Shown here: one piece after another, positions 55,684 to 64,000 of the stretch
How the letters are laid out: each line of letters opens with the position of its first letter
Position numbering within the stretch: the first letter of the stretch is position 1
NCBI GenBank assembly: GCA_027382625.1
Contig: JAJKFJ010022889.1
Coordinates: 154,033 to 218,032, forward strand
DNA length: 64,000 bases
Direction: 5' to 3'
Origin: Tetmemena sp. SeJ-2015
Lineage: Eukaryota > Ciliophora > Spirotrichea > Sporadotrichida > Oxytrichidae
Translations under genes and position numbers: made by a program
Notes under the pieces: generated by a model
What the model saw: the letters and a program-made list of their open reading frames with translations, nothing else
The model's database searches: none
What the model was told of the DNA's origin: nothing

Positions 55684-58600
55684 TCATTATTTGTTTTAAT
55701 TGATGCATTTTGGAATGGTAATTACATTTATAGCAAGTCCAAACAAGAATAATGTAATCAAGATTAAAACTTGGCAAAAATTTCTTAAGGCAGTTGGAAA
55801 TCTATTTACTATTCTGCGACCACTAAAATCTCCCCCTATTACAACCATTACAATAGGAGTTGCAAAAAAGAGTACGATAGGAGCCAAAATAATAATAAAA
55901 ATCAGTTTCATCAGCCTAAAAAAGTAAAGCTTTAAGATTGACAGATTTCGCTATTCACCGAATCTAGAGCCGGCGCACCCAAAAAGGTTTTATTGCTAAA
56001 AATGATTTTGCTTTTTAAATTCCAAAAGAAATAAAAATTGGGGGGGGGGGGGGACGGAAGGACCCCCCCCTTTTTTTTTATTAAAAAATTTAAAAAAATT
56101 ATTCCCAAAATACCCAAAAAATGCCAAAAAATTGGGGGGGTTTTTTGGGCCCTTTCGAAATTTTTTTGGGGTAAAATTATGTTTTTCAATTTTTAAAAAA
56201 TGTTTATTTTTTTGTTATTAAGTCTAATTTTTACGAAACTTTCTTTTTTTGGGGCCCCATCCCTTTTTTAAGACTGAACAGATTTTCCCATATATTCTTC
56301 TTAAAAAATAGTAGACTAAAAATATTATCAAAAAGAGGTGGAGTAGTTCAGCAATTATTTCCAAAAAGGGTTAAAAATGCTATTATCAAAATGAAAAATA
56401 AAGATGCTATCTTTTTAAAATAGAATTAGCGGACCTTCCTTGTTAAAGCAAGAAAAAAAACCCAAAATATGCAATAGATGAAAATCTGACTGCGAACTTA
56501 AAATTGCTTTTATTCTACTTTTTTTTAAAAAATTTTTTGGGAAAATTTCTAGTTGAAAGGACGTCAAAAAAACGAAAATTAAAAAAAATATGAGGGCTGA
56601 TTAACTTATAGTTCACTGGGCAAATATTTTAGATCTTCTAGTATGATCAAGTATCAGCCTAAATTTGCCCTATTTTATTTGAAACTATTAAAAATTTCTT
56701 CTTTAAAACATATTTTGAGTTAAATTTTTGAAAAAATTAAATCAAAAATTGACCCTCAAGGAAAAATTTCAAAGGGGCCAAAACCCCTTTTTAATTTTAT
56801 TTTGGCTTTTTTTATTTTCCTTAGGAAGTTTTTTGGGGTTTTTTTACCATAAAAAGGGGGAGGTGCCTTCCGTCCCCCCCCCCAAATTCAAAACCACAGT
56901 AACCTTATTGATTCATCCTTCGTTCTTCTCTACTCTTATTTTGCATTTCGGGCAGTAATGAACATTGTTTTCATTCACCCAAATCTCAAACTATTTGTCT
57001 ATTTATGAATCACAAGAGGATTTTCCATGATATAGGTTGCTGCATTTGTAGCAAATTTGAGTCTGACATTAAGTACAAGCTACTTTGGTGCTTTATTGAT
57101 TCTCAGCTTTTCCGTATCCCTCGCAATCAGGCTTTGGGCACCATCTAATAAGTGGATTTTGCTCTAATGTCTTCTTATCTTGAAACCTCTCCATTTTCTT
57201 GAGGAGATCTGATCTACTCTCAGTCAAGATTGCTTCAATTTCCTTTTGCGCATAATAGGCAATACATGGTGATTGCATGCAAGATATTTTGAAAACTTTG
57301 CCATCTTTAATGTGGGATTCGAGATGCCCAATATGACAATCCTTGCAAAAACCATGATTGCAAGCTTCTAAGGAAAAGGAAAATTTAATTATTAGAAATC
57401 ATATTTGCCTTTTTGCTGAAGCATATCGTACAAGCCTCATCTCCGTTATCTAATATAATATTCATTTCCTTCTGAAGTCTCTCTGCTAATCTTTTACTTT
57501 ACTCTTTTATCAACTCTGGAGCTATGAGATTTCTAATGCTACAAATATAGTAGGAATTTTAATTAGTAATTAATTAGGAATTAAGTGAACCCCTAATAGG
57601 GCATATAATAACTTAATCGATTTAAAGTTAATTCACAGGCGTAACTCCTTGATCAGTTGTGCCACGTCACGTGAAAGCCCAGACGTGGAATTTTAATTAA
57701 AATCGGTTATTGGTTAAAATAATAAATGGAGAGTTGCAACTTCGTGTCAGTTGAAATCGCCAGATTCACCCCCTGATCTGCAGCTTGTTCGATAGAGAAT
57801 CAAAAATAAAAATAAGTTTCATCTTTAATCATCTTCCTAGCACCTCTCAGCAGCGAGATATGACTCATGCATTCTTCTTCATCCTCTTGTGTCGATTATA
57901 ACTCTTTATTAAGCACTCTCACACTAAGTTGCAAGGATGAAATTTTCTTACTCTTTCATGCTTAATCGAATGGTCTAATAATTATTTAAATCTGACACAC
58001 TTCAACATTCATGATTTTATTCCATTTTAATTAAATATCTAATTCTCTTTTTTATTAAATTCTCAGCTATAATTTGAAAAATAAAAATATAAAGCTGCGA
58101 TTACTGTAATTGCTTCCTCTTCTTTTAGCGTTCTATTGGCTTAGTTCCTCTTTAAAAAAATTTTCATAAAAATTTTATAAGATGATAAGATATGATTCCT
58201 CTGAGCCTTCTACATATTTATTCTCCTCTAATAGAAGGTCCTGAAAACTAACAAGGGCTTTCTAATTAGCGTGACTTTTAATGTCTTCTTTACATAAATA
58301 GCATAGCTCTCCATGCATTTCAACAAAATCGTGCTGAAATTCATTATGGATATCTTTGTATTATAAACAAAAGAGTTTAAGGCTAAAAAAGATCTAATTT
58401 CAAAATTTTTGAAATTCAACTTAACCATTTAAATGATTTTATTTTGATTAGTAAATTAAGGATATGGAATATAAATTTGAATCTTTGGATAAGAAATCAA
58501 TAATAGCCTCTACTGATCTGTATTCCACTTTTATTGCAGCATACTGTGCAACATCATATTCAAATCCCATCATAACTACTTGTCTTACCATCTCCTCATT

Positions 58601-58864
58601 TTAATTTTTAGATGAAATTCCCCTTCTCAATTGCAAATTATCATTAGGAGTCTGTCCTAAATTTTCATTTTGAGACTATTTCTGCTAGCTTCTCTCTTTT
58701 TAAAGCTTAAGTTCGTGCTGAATTACTTCTTGAAGAATTACGGATTTTGCATGAGCGAGTTTATCATCACTCGCCAAAAGATCTTGCATTTAGTTTTCTT
58801 AATTGCTTCCCCTTGCTCCTTCTTATAAATCTCCTTCCTCTTAAAATGGATGAAAGAAATTCAT
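55684..58864 (-). CDS. RBR E3 ubiquitin ligase copy C, UBA + RING1-IBR-RING2 + TM, with inserts
   Basis: ATG 58864: MNFFHPFQEEGDLQEGARGS; UBA-like domain (VVMMGFEYDVAQYAAIKVEY) at 58510-58610; Cys/His motif CYLCKEDIKSHANQ (58260-58320). After the dispersed repeat (57563-58085), RING1: ACTICFSKK … CNHGFCKDCHIGHLE (57310-57440). IBR: NPLIRWCPKPDCEGYGKAEN and CTQCQTQICYKCSNLYHGKS (57000-57160). RING2 starts HYCPKCKIRVEKNEG (56930-56970) and is cut by the 56041-56883 element, so the catalytic-Cys part is not seen. A hydrophobic C-terminus follows (LIFIIILAPIVLFFATPIVM, 55840-55910), ending KCINQNKQ at TGA 55684-55686. It would be functional only if both inserts are removed as IESs and the missing Rcat residues lie within unresolved sequence. 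Confidence 0.72.
56041..56883. mobile_element. Inverted-repeat insert with G13/C10 termini in RBR copy C
   Basis: Left end: G13 then ACGGAAGG and a C-run; right end is the imperfect complement (CCTTCCGT then C10). Similarity of the two ends extends roughly 60-80 bp. The interior is full of stretched homopolymers (runs of A, T, G, C of 5-9). It resembles the 16995-17820 element in having G-tract termini, though the sequence after the tract differs. The homopolymer pattern also looks like low-quality base calling, so an assembly artefact is possible. Confidence 0.5.
57563..58085. repeat. Dispersed repeat, full-length copy inside RBR copy C
   Basis: Combines the unit seen alone at 36275-36388 (left) with that seen alone at 18030-18680 (right), giving a ~520-bp element. 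It lies between the CYLC motif and RING1 of RBR copy C, so it must be removed for a continuous protein. The left unit, read on the minus strand, has a weak A-box-like TGGCACAACTGA; derivation from a tRNA (SINE) is speculative. Confidence 0.65.
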
Positions 58865-58869
58865 TTTTT

Positions 58870-59335
58870 GATTTCACTATTTTTCAAAATTAAAATTTAC
58901 TCACAAAGAAAAAGAATTTTCTGACTATTGATTATATGATTGTCATATGGTTACCTAATATCTGAATTAAGAAATGTTTCTTGCAAAGAATTGATTCTCT
59001 ATTTCAAAGCATGTAGTTAAAGAATTTTAAGATAGGAAGAATATTAAGTTCTCTAACTTCTTCTTTATTCTCGATTTTGTGAAGATTTAAAAAATAGAGA
59101 ATAATAATTCATACTGATTCATTTACTGAGGAAAGATTACATAAAAGTTTTTTTCTTTTTAAATTTTTATTTTGGGACGAAAATAAGCTTTTTAAAAAAG
59201 GGAAAAAAAAAAAAGGGTATAAAAACCCAAAAATTGATAAGAAAGTGAAAATAAGTTTTTATAATTAATTTTTTTTAAAATTACTTATAAATGGGAAAAA
59301 AAAATTTTTCAAAAAATTAATTCCAATATTTTTAT
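58870..59335. other. AT-rich spacer with homopolymer tracts
   Basis: No gene. 59140-59330 carries stretched A and T runs similar to those in 56041-56883, raising the same quality concern. Confidence 0.35.
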
Positions 59336-59339
59336 TTAC

Positions 59340-60244
59340 TTTAAAGTAGGGATGTGTCACCCTTTATCAGTAGTATAGCCATTCTCAACATAACTCCATC
59401 GCAAAAAGTTGAGATGCCAGCGCGCACTATACTCTCGCATTTAAAGTTGTTTTGCAGATGAGAAAGTTAGGTTTTCAGCTTTTCCCTCATCGCACTTCTA
59501 ATTTTCGCACACAATTATTTGATTGATCCTCAAACTCTTCCCACTAACCACTTTATTTTTGGAGTGCGCGGAAGATCTTCCATAATAGTTTTCCTTGTCT
59601 CAAGATCTCTCCGTAACGTAGCAAATTATCTTTTTAAAGGGCATAAACGTACAAAACGTGAATCGAGGAACGCGTTATAGACTTCACAAAGGGCCATTTT
59701 AAAATACCTTTAAAATATTTACGACTAGCTGCTCAGGGGTGTGAGAGGGATAGCGTGAAGTTTGTATGTGCTGACGAACTGTGTTCACACACAACCCCTT
59801 TATGAAGAAGAATTGTACAAGAAGCACGAAACATAGAAGTTTACGATAGAAAATAAATATAACTACAAGTGCTTACTTGCAGAATCAGCGAAGCTCGGGC
59901 TTAGAAGCTTATGTCCTTCATCCTGCTCTATCAAGCGAGAGAGTATGTTGCGTTCCTTAAAAAGCTCGGGGAAAATCACAGACGGGGAGACGTTCTACTC
60001 GTTGACAACCTCACGTACAAAACAAAAGGAACGAAAAAGGCTACCTGAGTTTTAAAACATCCTGTTTTTAAGTTCCATATCGCCAGAGTTCAACGGGGGA
60101 ATTTTACGGCTTAGTTAAGGGACATTATAAAAAGCTGCTGCTCTATCACTTAGCATGATTAACTATCATACAGAGGATTTTAAAAGTGAGTGTTTTAAGA
60201 AGTGGAAGAAGAGAAAACAAAGTTTTGTGCAATAAGGGAGATGA
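59340..60244 (+). pseudogene. Degenerate ORF, possible transposon gene
   Basis: One plus-strand frame runs from about 59343 to TGA 60242-60244, interrupted by only two in-frame TGAs (near 59461 and 59751). Segments include SSIAILNITPSQKVEMPART, FGVRGRSSIIVFLVSRSLRN and TIENKYNYKCLLAESAKLGL, with a basic C-terminus SECFKKWKKRKQSFVQQGR. It is GC-richer than its surroundings. The final 160 codons are intact. I do not recognise the family. Its convergent partner at 60285-60835 and location at a duplication boundary suggest a mobile-element remnant (inference). Confidence 0.5.
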
Positions 60245-60284
60245 AAATTAAAGGAAAATATTTAAGCTTAACTTAATGACTTAA

Positions 60285-60835
60285 TCACTTTTGCTTTTTT
60301 GGAAGAGGATTCTTAAGAGGTTCCTTTTTCTCTTCTGTGTGGCCTGATGGGCCCAGCTTCCTCTCTTCAACCGCTCCCGCATCTATGAGCATCTCGTCGT
60401 CCCTAAGTTTGAAAAGTGATAAACCCTTTCTCACCTCGATGCTTGTATTTTGTTTCCCGTGCTCTGAATACCTTTGCTCTCTCCTTCATTAAGTAGATGC
60501 CAGTGCCAGGTTTCTCTACACAGTTAAACTCTAAACTTACTAGAGAAGAGGGATACTTCTGAAGCTGCTCAAACCATTCGTCGCTGATAACTATTCCTTG
60601 CTTCTTTGGGTCGCTCTCCTCTACTTAGAATCTTTCCTGTGTGCATCTTCAATGATCTCTTGAGGTACTCTGCACGTACAGTAGCAAGACGCCAAAGAAA
60701 ACCTTCTTTTCTGGAAACTTGTTTGAGTTGTTCCTTTTTAGGAGGAAATAGAGCAACCTCCGGATTTCCCATCGCATCGTCATACATATTAGTGACTGAG
60801 ATCTCAGGATAGTTTGGGATCTCCATCATGTTCAC
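60285..60835 (-). CDS. About 20-22 kDa basic ORF, possible transposon gene
   Basis: Starts MNMMEIPNYPEISVTNMYDD at 60835, continues through LKQVSRKEGFLWRLATVRAE, then shifts frame near 60610 into GIVISDEWFEQLQKYPSSLV and YLMKERAKVFRARETKYKHR. After a second junction near 60390-60430 it ends HTEEKKEPLKNPLPKKQK at TGA 60285-60287. Total about 185 residues, basic. TBE transposons of Oxytricha encode a 22-kDa protein of unknown function, and size and context are suggestive, but I cannot confirm homology. It begins exactly where the segmental duplication begins. Confidence 0.45.
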
Positions 60836-60844
60836 ATCGATTAT

Positions 60845-61173
60845 TTTGATTCAATGACACCTAAGAATAACCCAATCATTAAAATAATTCTTAAAATCTT
60901 ATCTTGGAGAAGAAATAGTTTGAGGCTGGTATAATTAAGACATATCAGACGAAATACATTAAATCAATTTTTTTATTGATAAATTCTGAGTTATCTTTTC
61001 TTTAAAAATGGGATTATTTCTAAACTATAAATATTTTATTATTTTTTTAATCAGACAATCCCAACATGATAAATCTTCAACGAACAGATAAAAAGCAGCT
61101 AAGTGACAACTACGATGACCTTGGCTAAGATGAATTGTAAGCATATGACTACGATTAGGTGTAACAAAGTTGA
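60845..61173 (+). pseudogene. Duplicated 3' end of the surface-protein gene
   Basis: Matches 49905-50230, including the last IES (pointer ATCAGAC, 60953-60959 and about 61052-61058) and the terminal exon (DLGQDELQAYDYDQVQQS, TGA 61171-61173). One T is missing in the run before GGAGAAG, which shifts the frame relative to the parent. Only the 3' end is present, so this is a non-functional fragment carried by the duplication. Confidence 0.75.
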
Positions 61174-61392
61174 CCTTTCGAGTGCTGTTCCAAGATACAT
61201 CATGAACTCAATATCTTAACTTTGATTCTTTATCATCAAATAATCTAATTTATATAATATCATGTTGAAAAAATCTTTTAATATTTGAAATATATATTGA
61301 GCTAATTTTAGAAACCTTAGATTACAAAATGATCTTATAAATCCTTTTCTTCATTTAATTTCAATGGGATATCACCATCTACTTCTTAGTCA

Positions 61393-62690
61393 TCATAAAA
61401 CCTTCTTTTGATCATCTTTTTCTTCTTGCAATTTATTTCTTATAATTTCTAGCTATATTTATCTTCCTTTTTATCTCTCTTGAATTATTAAATTTAGAGA
61501 ATAGCATTATATCTTGAATAAGATTAATAATTACTAAGATTTAAATGAAATTTTGATTTTTTAAGGTAAAATTTAACTATCAAGATAATTCCAAGCGGAA
61601 TGAGAACTATTAGAATTATTTGAGCTGCAAATGGTATGAGAATTATTCCTAAAATGACTGAAGCTATCCCTAATAAATTCAGAAATGCTCTACTTTTAAT
61701 CTGATTTTAATATTTTCCAACTACTAAATAAGTCTGGGCCACTGGCAAACCAAGAGCTAAAATAATTGGAATAGTTAGAACGAATAGAATGACTATAATT
61801 ATTTTAATGAACAAAATCTTCACTCCTGGGTTATAGTTTATGGTGCATCCAGTCTAATTGATTAAAATCTGATGGTCCCATCAGTAAAATTATTTACAAT
61901 ACCAACAGAATTAAGTTTTGCATTAAGTGCATATAGCGTGAACTTTGTGATTTGGATTTGGGACACTATTTGTGCAATCATCTCTCTTGCAATTTTGAGA
62001 GCTCATTTATTTAATTTTTCTCTAATACTCTTTCGCAGGTTATTCTCGCATGTTATTTTATCATGAAAGAAAGTACTACTATTGAAGCATATTTAGTAGA
62101 GCATTTTTACATGAAACGCATTAAACACTAAAGCTTTCAGCTTATCCATATTCACCACAATCATCTTTAGGGCACCATCTAATTAGTGGATTAAGTTCTT
62201 TCTCTTATTTTTCAATAAAGAACTTCAATAGCGCCTGTCCCTTATCACTCTTTGGTAGGATATTTTATATGATTTGCCTTTCATAAATTTCTTTGCAATA
62301 GGGCTCTAAACATGAAATATTTAGGACTTTACCTTCATTGATCTTTATTAACAAATTCTATTAATGGCAGTTAAGACAAAAATTAGTGCGAGCAATACGG
62401 CATCAATACTGAATAAATTTATTACACAATATATTAAAATCTAAGGTGAATTCTTTGCATATTGTTCAAATTTACTAGTTCAGATGGCTCATCTCTGTGT
62501 TTTGCTGTAATTTATCTGATCTTCTAATATAACTCAAATTCTGGGCTAGTCTTCCTGAGATCTCTACTTTTGACTCTTCTATATTTATAATGTAGCTACA
62601 AATTTGACTGATATAATTCTCCCTCACTAATTTTATTATTTATCCAGAATTAAAATATGCAATTAGGGCTCGTTGAATTAAATTAATTTA
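61393..62690 (-). CDS. RBR E3 ubiquitin ligase copy B'
   Basis: Minus strand: N-terminal helical part (SRDLRKTSPEFELYQKIRQI, 62500-62590), RING1 remnant TICKEF and CRIARTNFCLNCHQQNLLIK (62360-62470), LNISCLEPYCKEIYERQII, IBR ELNPLIRWCPKDDCGEYGQA and CVSCK (62100-62210), RING2 with NHKVHAICTQCKTQFCWYC (61890-61950), where the second ICTQC Cys is the likely ubiquitin acceptor. Membrane helices follow (NLLGIASVILGIILIPFAAQ, ILIVLIPLGIILIV), then a basic tail ending EEKDDQKKVL at TGA 61393-61395. More intact than A'. Frame breaks between modules imply small IESs or introns. Confidence 0.72.
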
Positions 62691-62714
62691 AAGCTTTCAT
62701 ATCTGCTACGTTAC

Positions 62715-63912
62715 TCAATAACTTAATCTTAATTCATAGTTATTTCTTTCTTCTTGTGGAGTCTTTCTATATAAAGTTAATATTGAGCTTGGAGGTTTTG
62801 CTAAACAACAAGCTGCTGCCTTTTCTTCGTTTGAAATAGCTTAAAAAAAATAAATAGCAAGCACAAAAGACCAGGTATACACACAAATAGAATTAGAGGG
62901 ATTGTTATAGGGCTTATAATGATTTAGTTTTTTAATATTAATAAATATACTCAAATTCATTTAAATGATGCCTAAGATCACTCCAGCAACAACTTTTACA
63001 AAATATTCGCATTTATTAATCTCACCTCTTTGGTTTCTACTGATTCGACCTTCTGTAAGCATATACTAAACCAAGAATGGAGTTATTAGCAAAAGCACTA
63101 TTGGACCAAGGAAGATTATTAAAAGTATTTTGCAAAAGATTGAATCCCAAAAAGTCCTTTCCGCCATCATATTCCCTGGGCACCCGATAATTATATTCAT
63201 GTGCCCAAATGAGGAATAGTCTTTTCCGCATCTCTTGCAAAACTACAACCGACAAAACATGCAAGTAATTTAAGCTCCTTCGAAAGGCTCAGATCTCATT
63301 TTACAGATAGGACAGGTATATCTCCCTCCACTTTTGTAATTAGAAAATCTCCTATCTAAATCCTGTTCACAACTTCTTCCACGATGATCTCTCTCGCCAC
63401 ATTTAAAGCAGAATTAAGTTCTACAGTCTCTGCATACCCCTTAGTTATCTCTTTAATCTAAAGCTCTGGCGAAACCGTTGCAGCCTAGGTTAGGGCAATA
63501 TTTAATAAAGGGATCATTTTCAAGAATTTATTGTTGATTCATCTTCAAATAGTACTAGAACTAGGTTTCATCATTACTTTATTCGAGGATTTATTTTATA
63601 AAGGAGCTTGAATAAGTCTCTTAGCAATTTAAGTTCATGCATTTTATATCTCTGAAATTCCCCAAGTCAAATTAACTTTTTAGATTATTGTAGTGGCAAC
63701 GAGAGCAAAACTTATGCGCACAATTAGGAAGTGGAATCTAATAAAATTCAATAGGATATATAATTATCGAGTTAGAGGATACTTCTAGGCATATTTAGCA
63801 CATTAAAGTTTTTTTCTTATAAATTATATTTGCCACAACATTAAATGAAATCACTGAAATGAACTAGTAAATTAAAAACTAATCTTCTTCATATCAAATT
63901 TTTAAGAATAAT
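62715..63912 (-). CDS. RBR E3 ubiquitin ligase copy B, most intact
   Basis: One UAR-Gln frame spans RING1 through the C-terminus. RING1: LMCQICLE … LPNCAHKFCSRCHYNNLK. IBR: FIKYCPNLGCNGFARALD, VCRDCRTQFCFKCGERDH, RGRSC. RING2: YTCPICKMRSEPFEGAQITC, MFCRLQFCKRCGKDYSSFGH, with ITCMFC holding the candidate catalytic Cys. Membrane helices: ILLIIFLGPIVLLLITPFLV, YFVKVVAGVILGII, ICVYTWSFVLAIYFF. Ends ERNNYELRLSY at TGA 62715-62717. The N-terminal UBA/CYLC part seen in copies A and C is beyond the duplication breakpoint and absent here, so this copy is 5'-truncated in the window. Predicted role: membrane-anchored ubiquitin transfer. Confidence 0.8.
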
Positions 63913-64000
63913 ATTGTAAGAATCAAGGGATAAAAAGTTTAAAATTTAATTTCCTTTAAACAAGGGGTTTTAAAATTTTCCCCGGAAACGTCGCAGTTTA

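Larger units (their letters stand above)
60845..63912. repeat. Segmental duplication of 49905-53120
   Basis: About 3.1 kb collinear with 49905-53120 in the same orientation, roughly 85-90% identical by eye. It covers the 3' end of the surface-protein gene, a complete RBR gene (B' versus A') and most of a second (B versus A). Similarity ends about 63912; the last ~90 bp of the window are unrelated and homopolymer-rich. Confidence 0.88.

Noticed and set aside
57563..57680. tRNA gene or SINE head in the dispersed repeat
   Set aside because: Only a weak A-box-like match and no convincing B box or cloverleaf; the other copy matches worse.
59340..60835. Firm assignment to a TBE transposon
   Set aside because: Size and arrangement are suggestive, but I see no transposase DDE motif, zinc finger/kinase, or C4A4 termini; left as hypothesis.
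63964..63971. GGGGTTTT, the hypotrich telomere unit, at the right end of the window
   Set aside because: Only one unit, in a homopolymer-rich tail of doubtful quality; no array, so not called a telomere or a TBE end.
1..64000. rRNA genes, tRNA genes, CRISPR arrays
   Set aside because: No recognisable conserved RNA sequence and no regularly spaced direct repeats with unique spacers were found on reading both strands.

Overview
The window is most likely germline (micronuclear) DNA of a spirotrich ciliate of the Oxytricha/Stylonychia type. Three observations support this. (1) Recognisable proteins read through TAA and TAG as Gln and stop at TGA; for example, TAA at 9261-9263 stands at a conserved Gln of a GSK3 kinase. 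(2) Conserved genes are interrupted by short AT-rich inserts that lack GT-AG ends, shift the frame, and are flanked by direct repeats of 2-9 bp (pointers); deleting insert plus one repeat restores the protein exactly. These are internal eliminated sequences (IESs) between macronuclear-destined segments (MDSs). True introns (about 30-110 bp, GT..AG) also occur. (3) Coding islands are separated by kilobases of very AT-rich DNA holding inverted-repeat elements. Species is inference. Because IESs break frames, CDS spans below are gene envelopes, not continuous ORFs.

Layout. 0-14.7 kb is gene-dense: a partial gene (+), a coiled-coil protein (-), a Gln-rich protein (-), a cytochrome b5 reductase that stops part-way through its NADH domain (-), a coiled-coil protein (-), a GSK3 kinase (-), a divergent CXC-domain protein (+), and an Asn/Tyr repeat protein (-). 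14.7-21 kb is mostly non-coding with an 826-bp G-tract inverted-repeat element, a dispersed repeat and a 391-bp MITE-like element. 21.7-25.4 kb is a protein kinase whose catalytic loop is split by a 2.0-kb IES containing a 1.9-kb inverted-repeat element that encodes a GNAT acetyltransferase/zinc-cluster protein. 25.4-38.5 kb is AT-rich with scattered coding islands on both strands and a second, paralogous kinase (31.8-33.7 kb). 38.8-41.3 kb is a membrane/coiled-coil protein (-). 41.8-50.2 kb is a large Cys-rich surface protein with a DUF4215-type repeat and C-terminal membrane helices (+). 50.4-64 kb is a cluster of five RBR-type E3 ubiquitin ligase genes or remnants, all on the minus strand, shaped by a ~3.1-kb segmental duplication and hosting a 687-bp foldback palindrome, a second G-tract element, a dispersed repeat and a pair of convergent, partly decayed genes that may be a transposon remnant.

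The most unusual items are the GNAT-encoding germline element inside a kinase IES, the large foldback, the RBR cluster with membrane anchors, and two kinase paralogues that keep an IES at the same codon with the same pointer. I see no rRNA, tRNA, CRISPR or telomere array.
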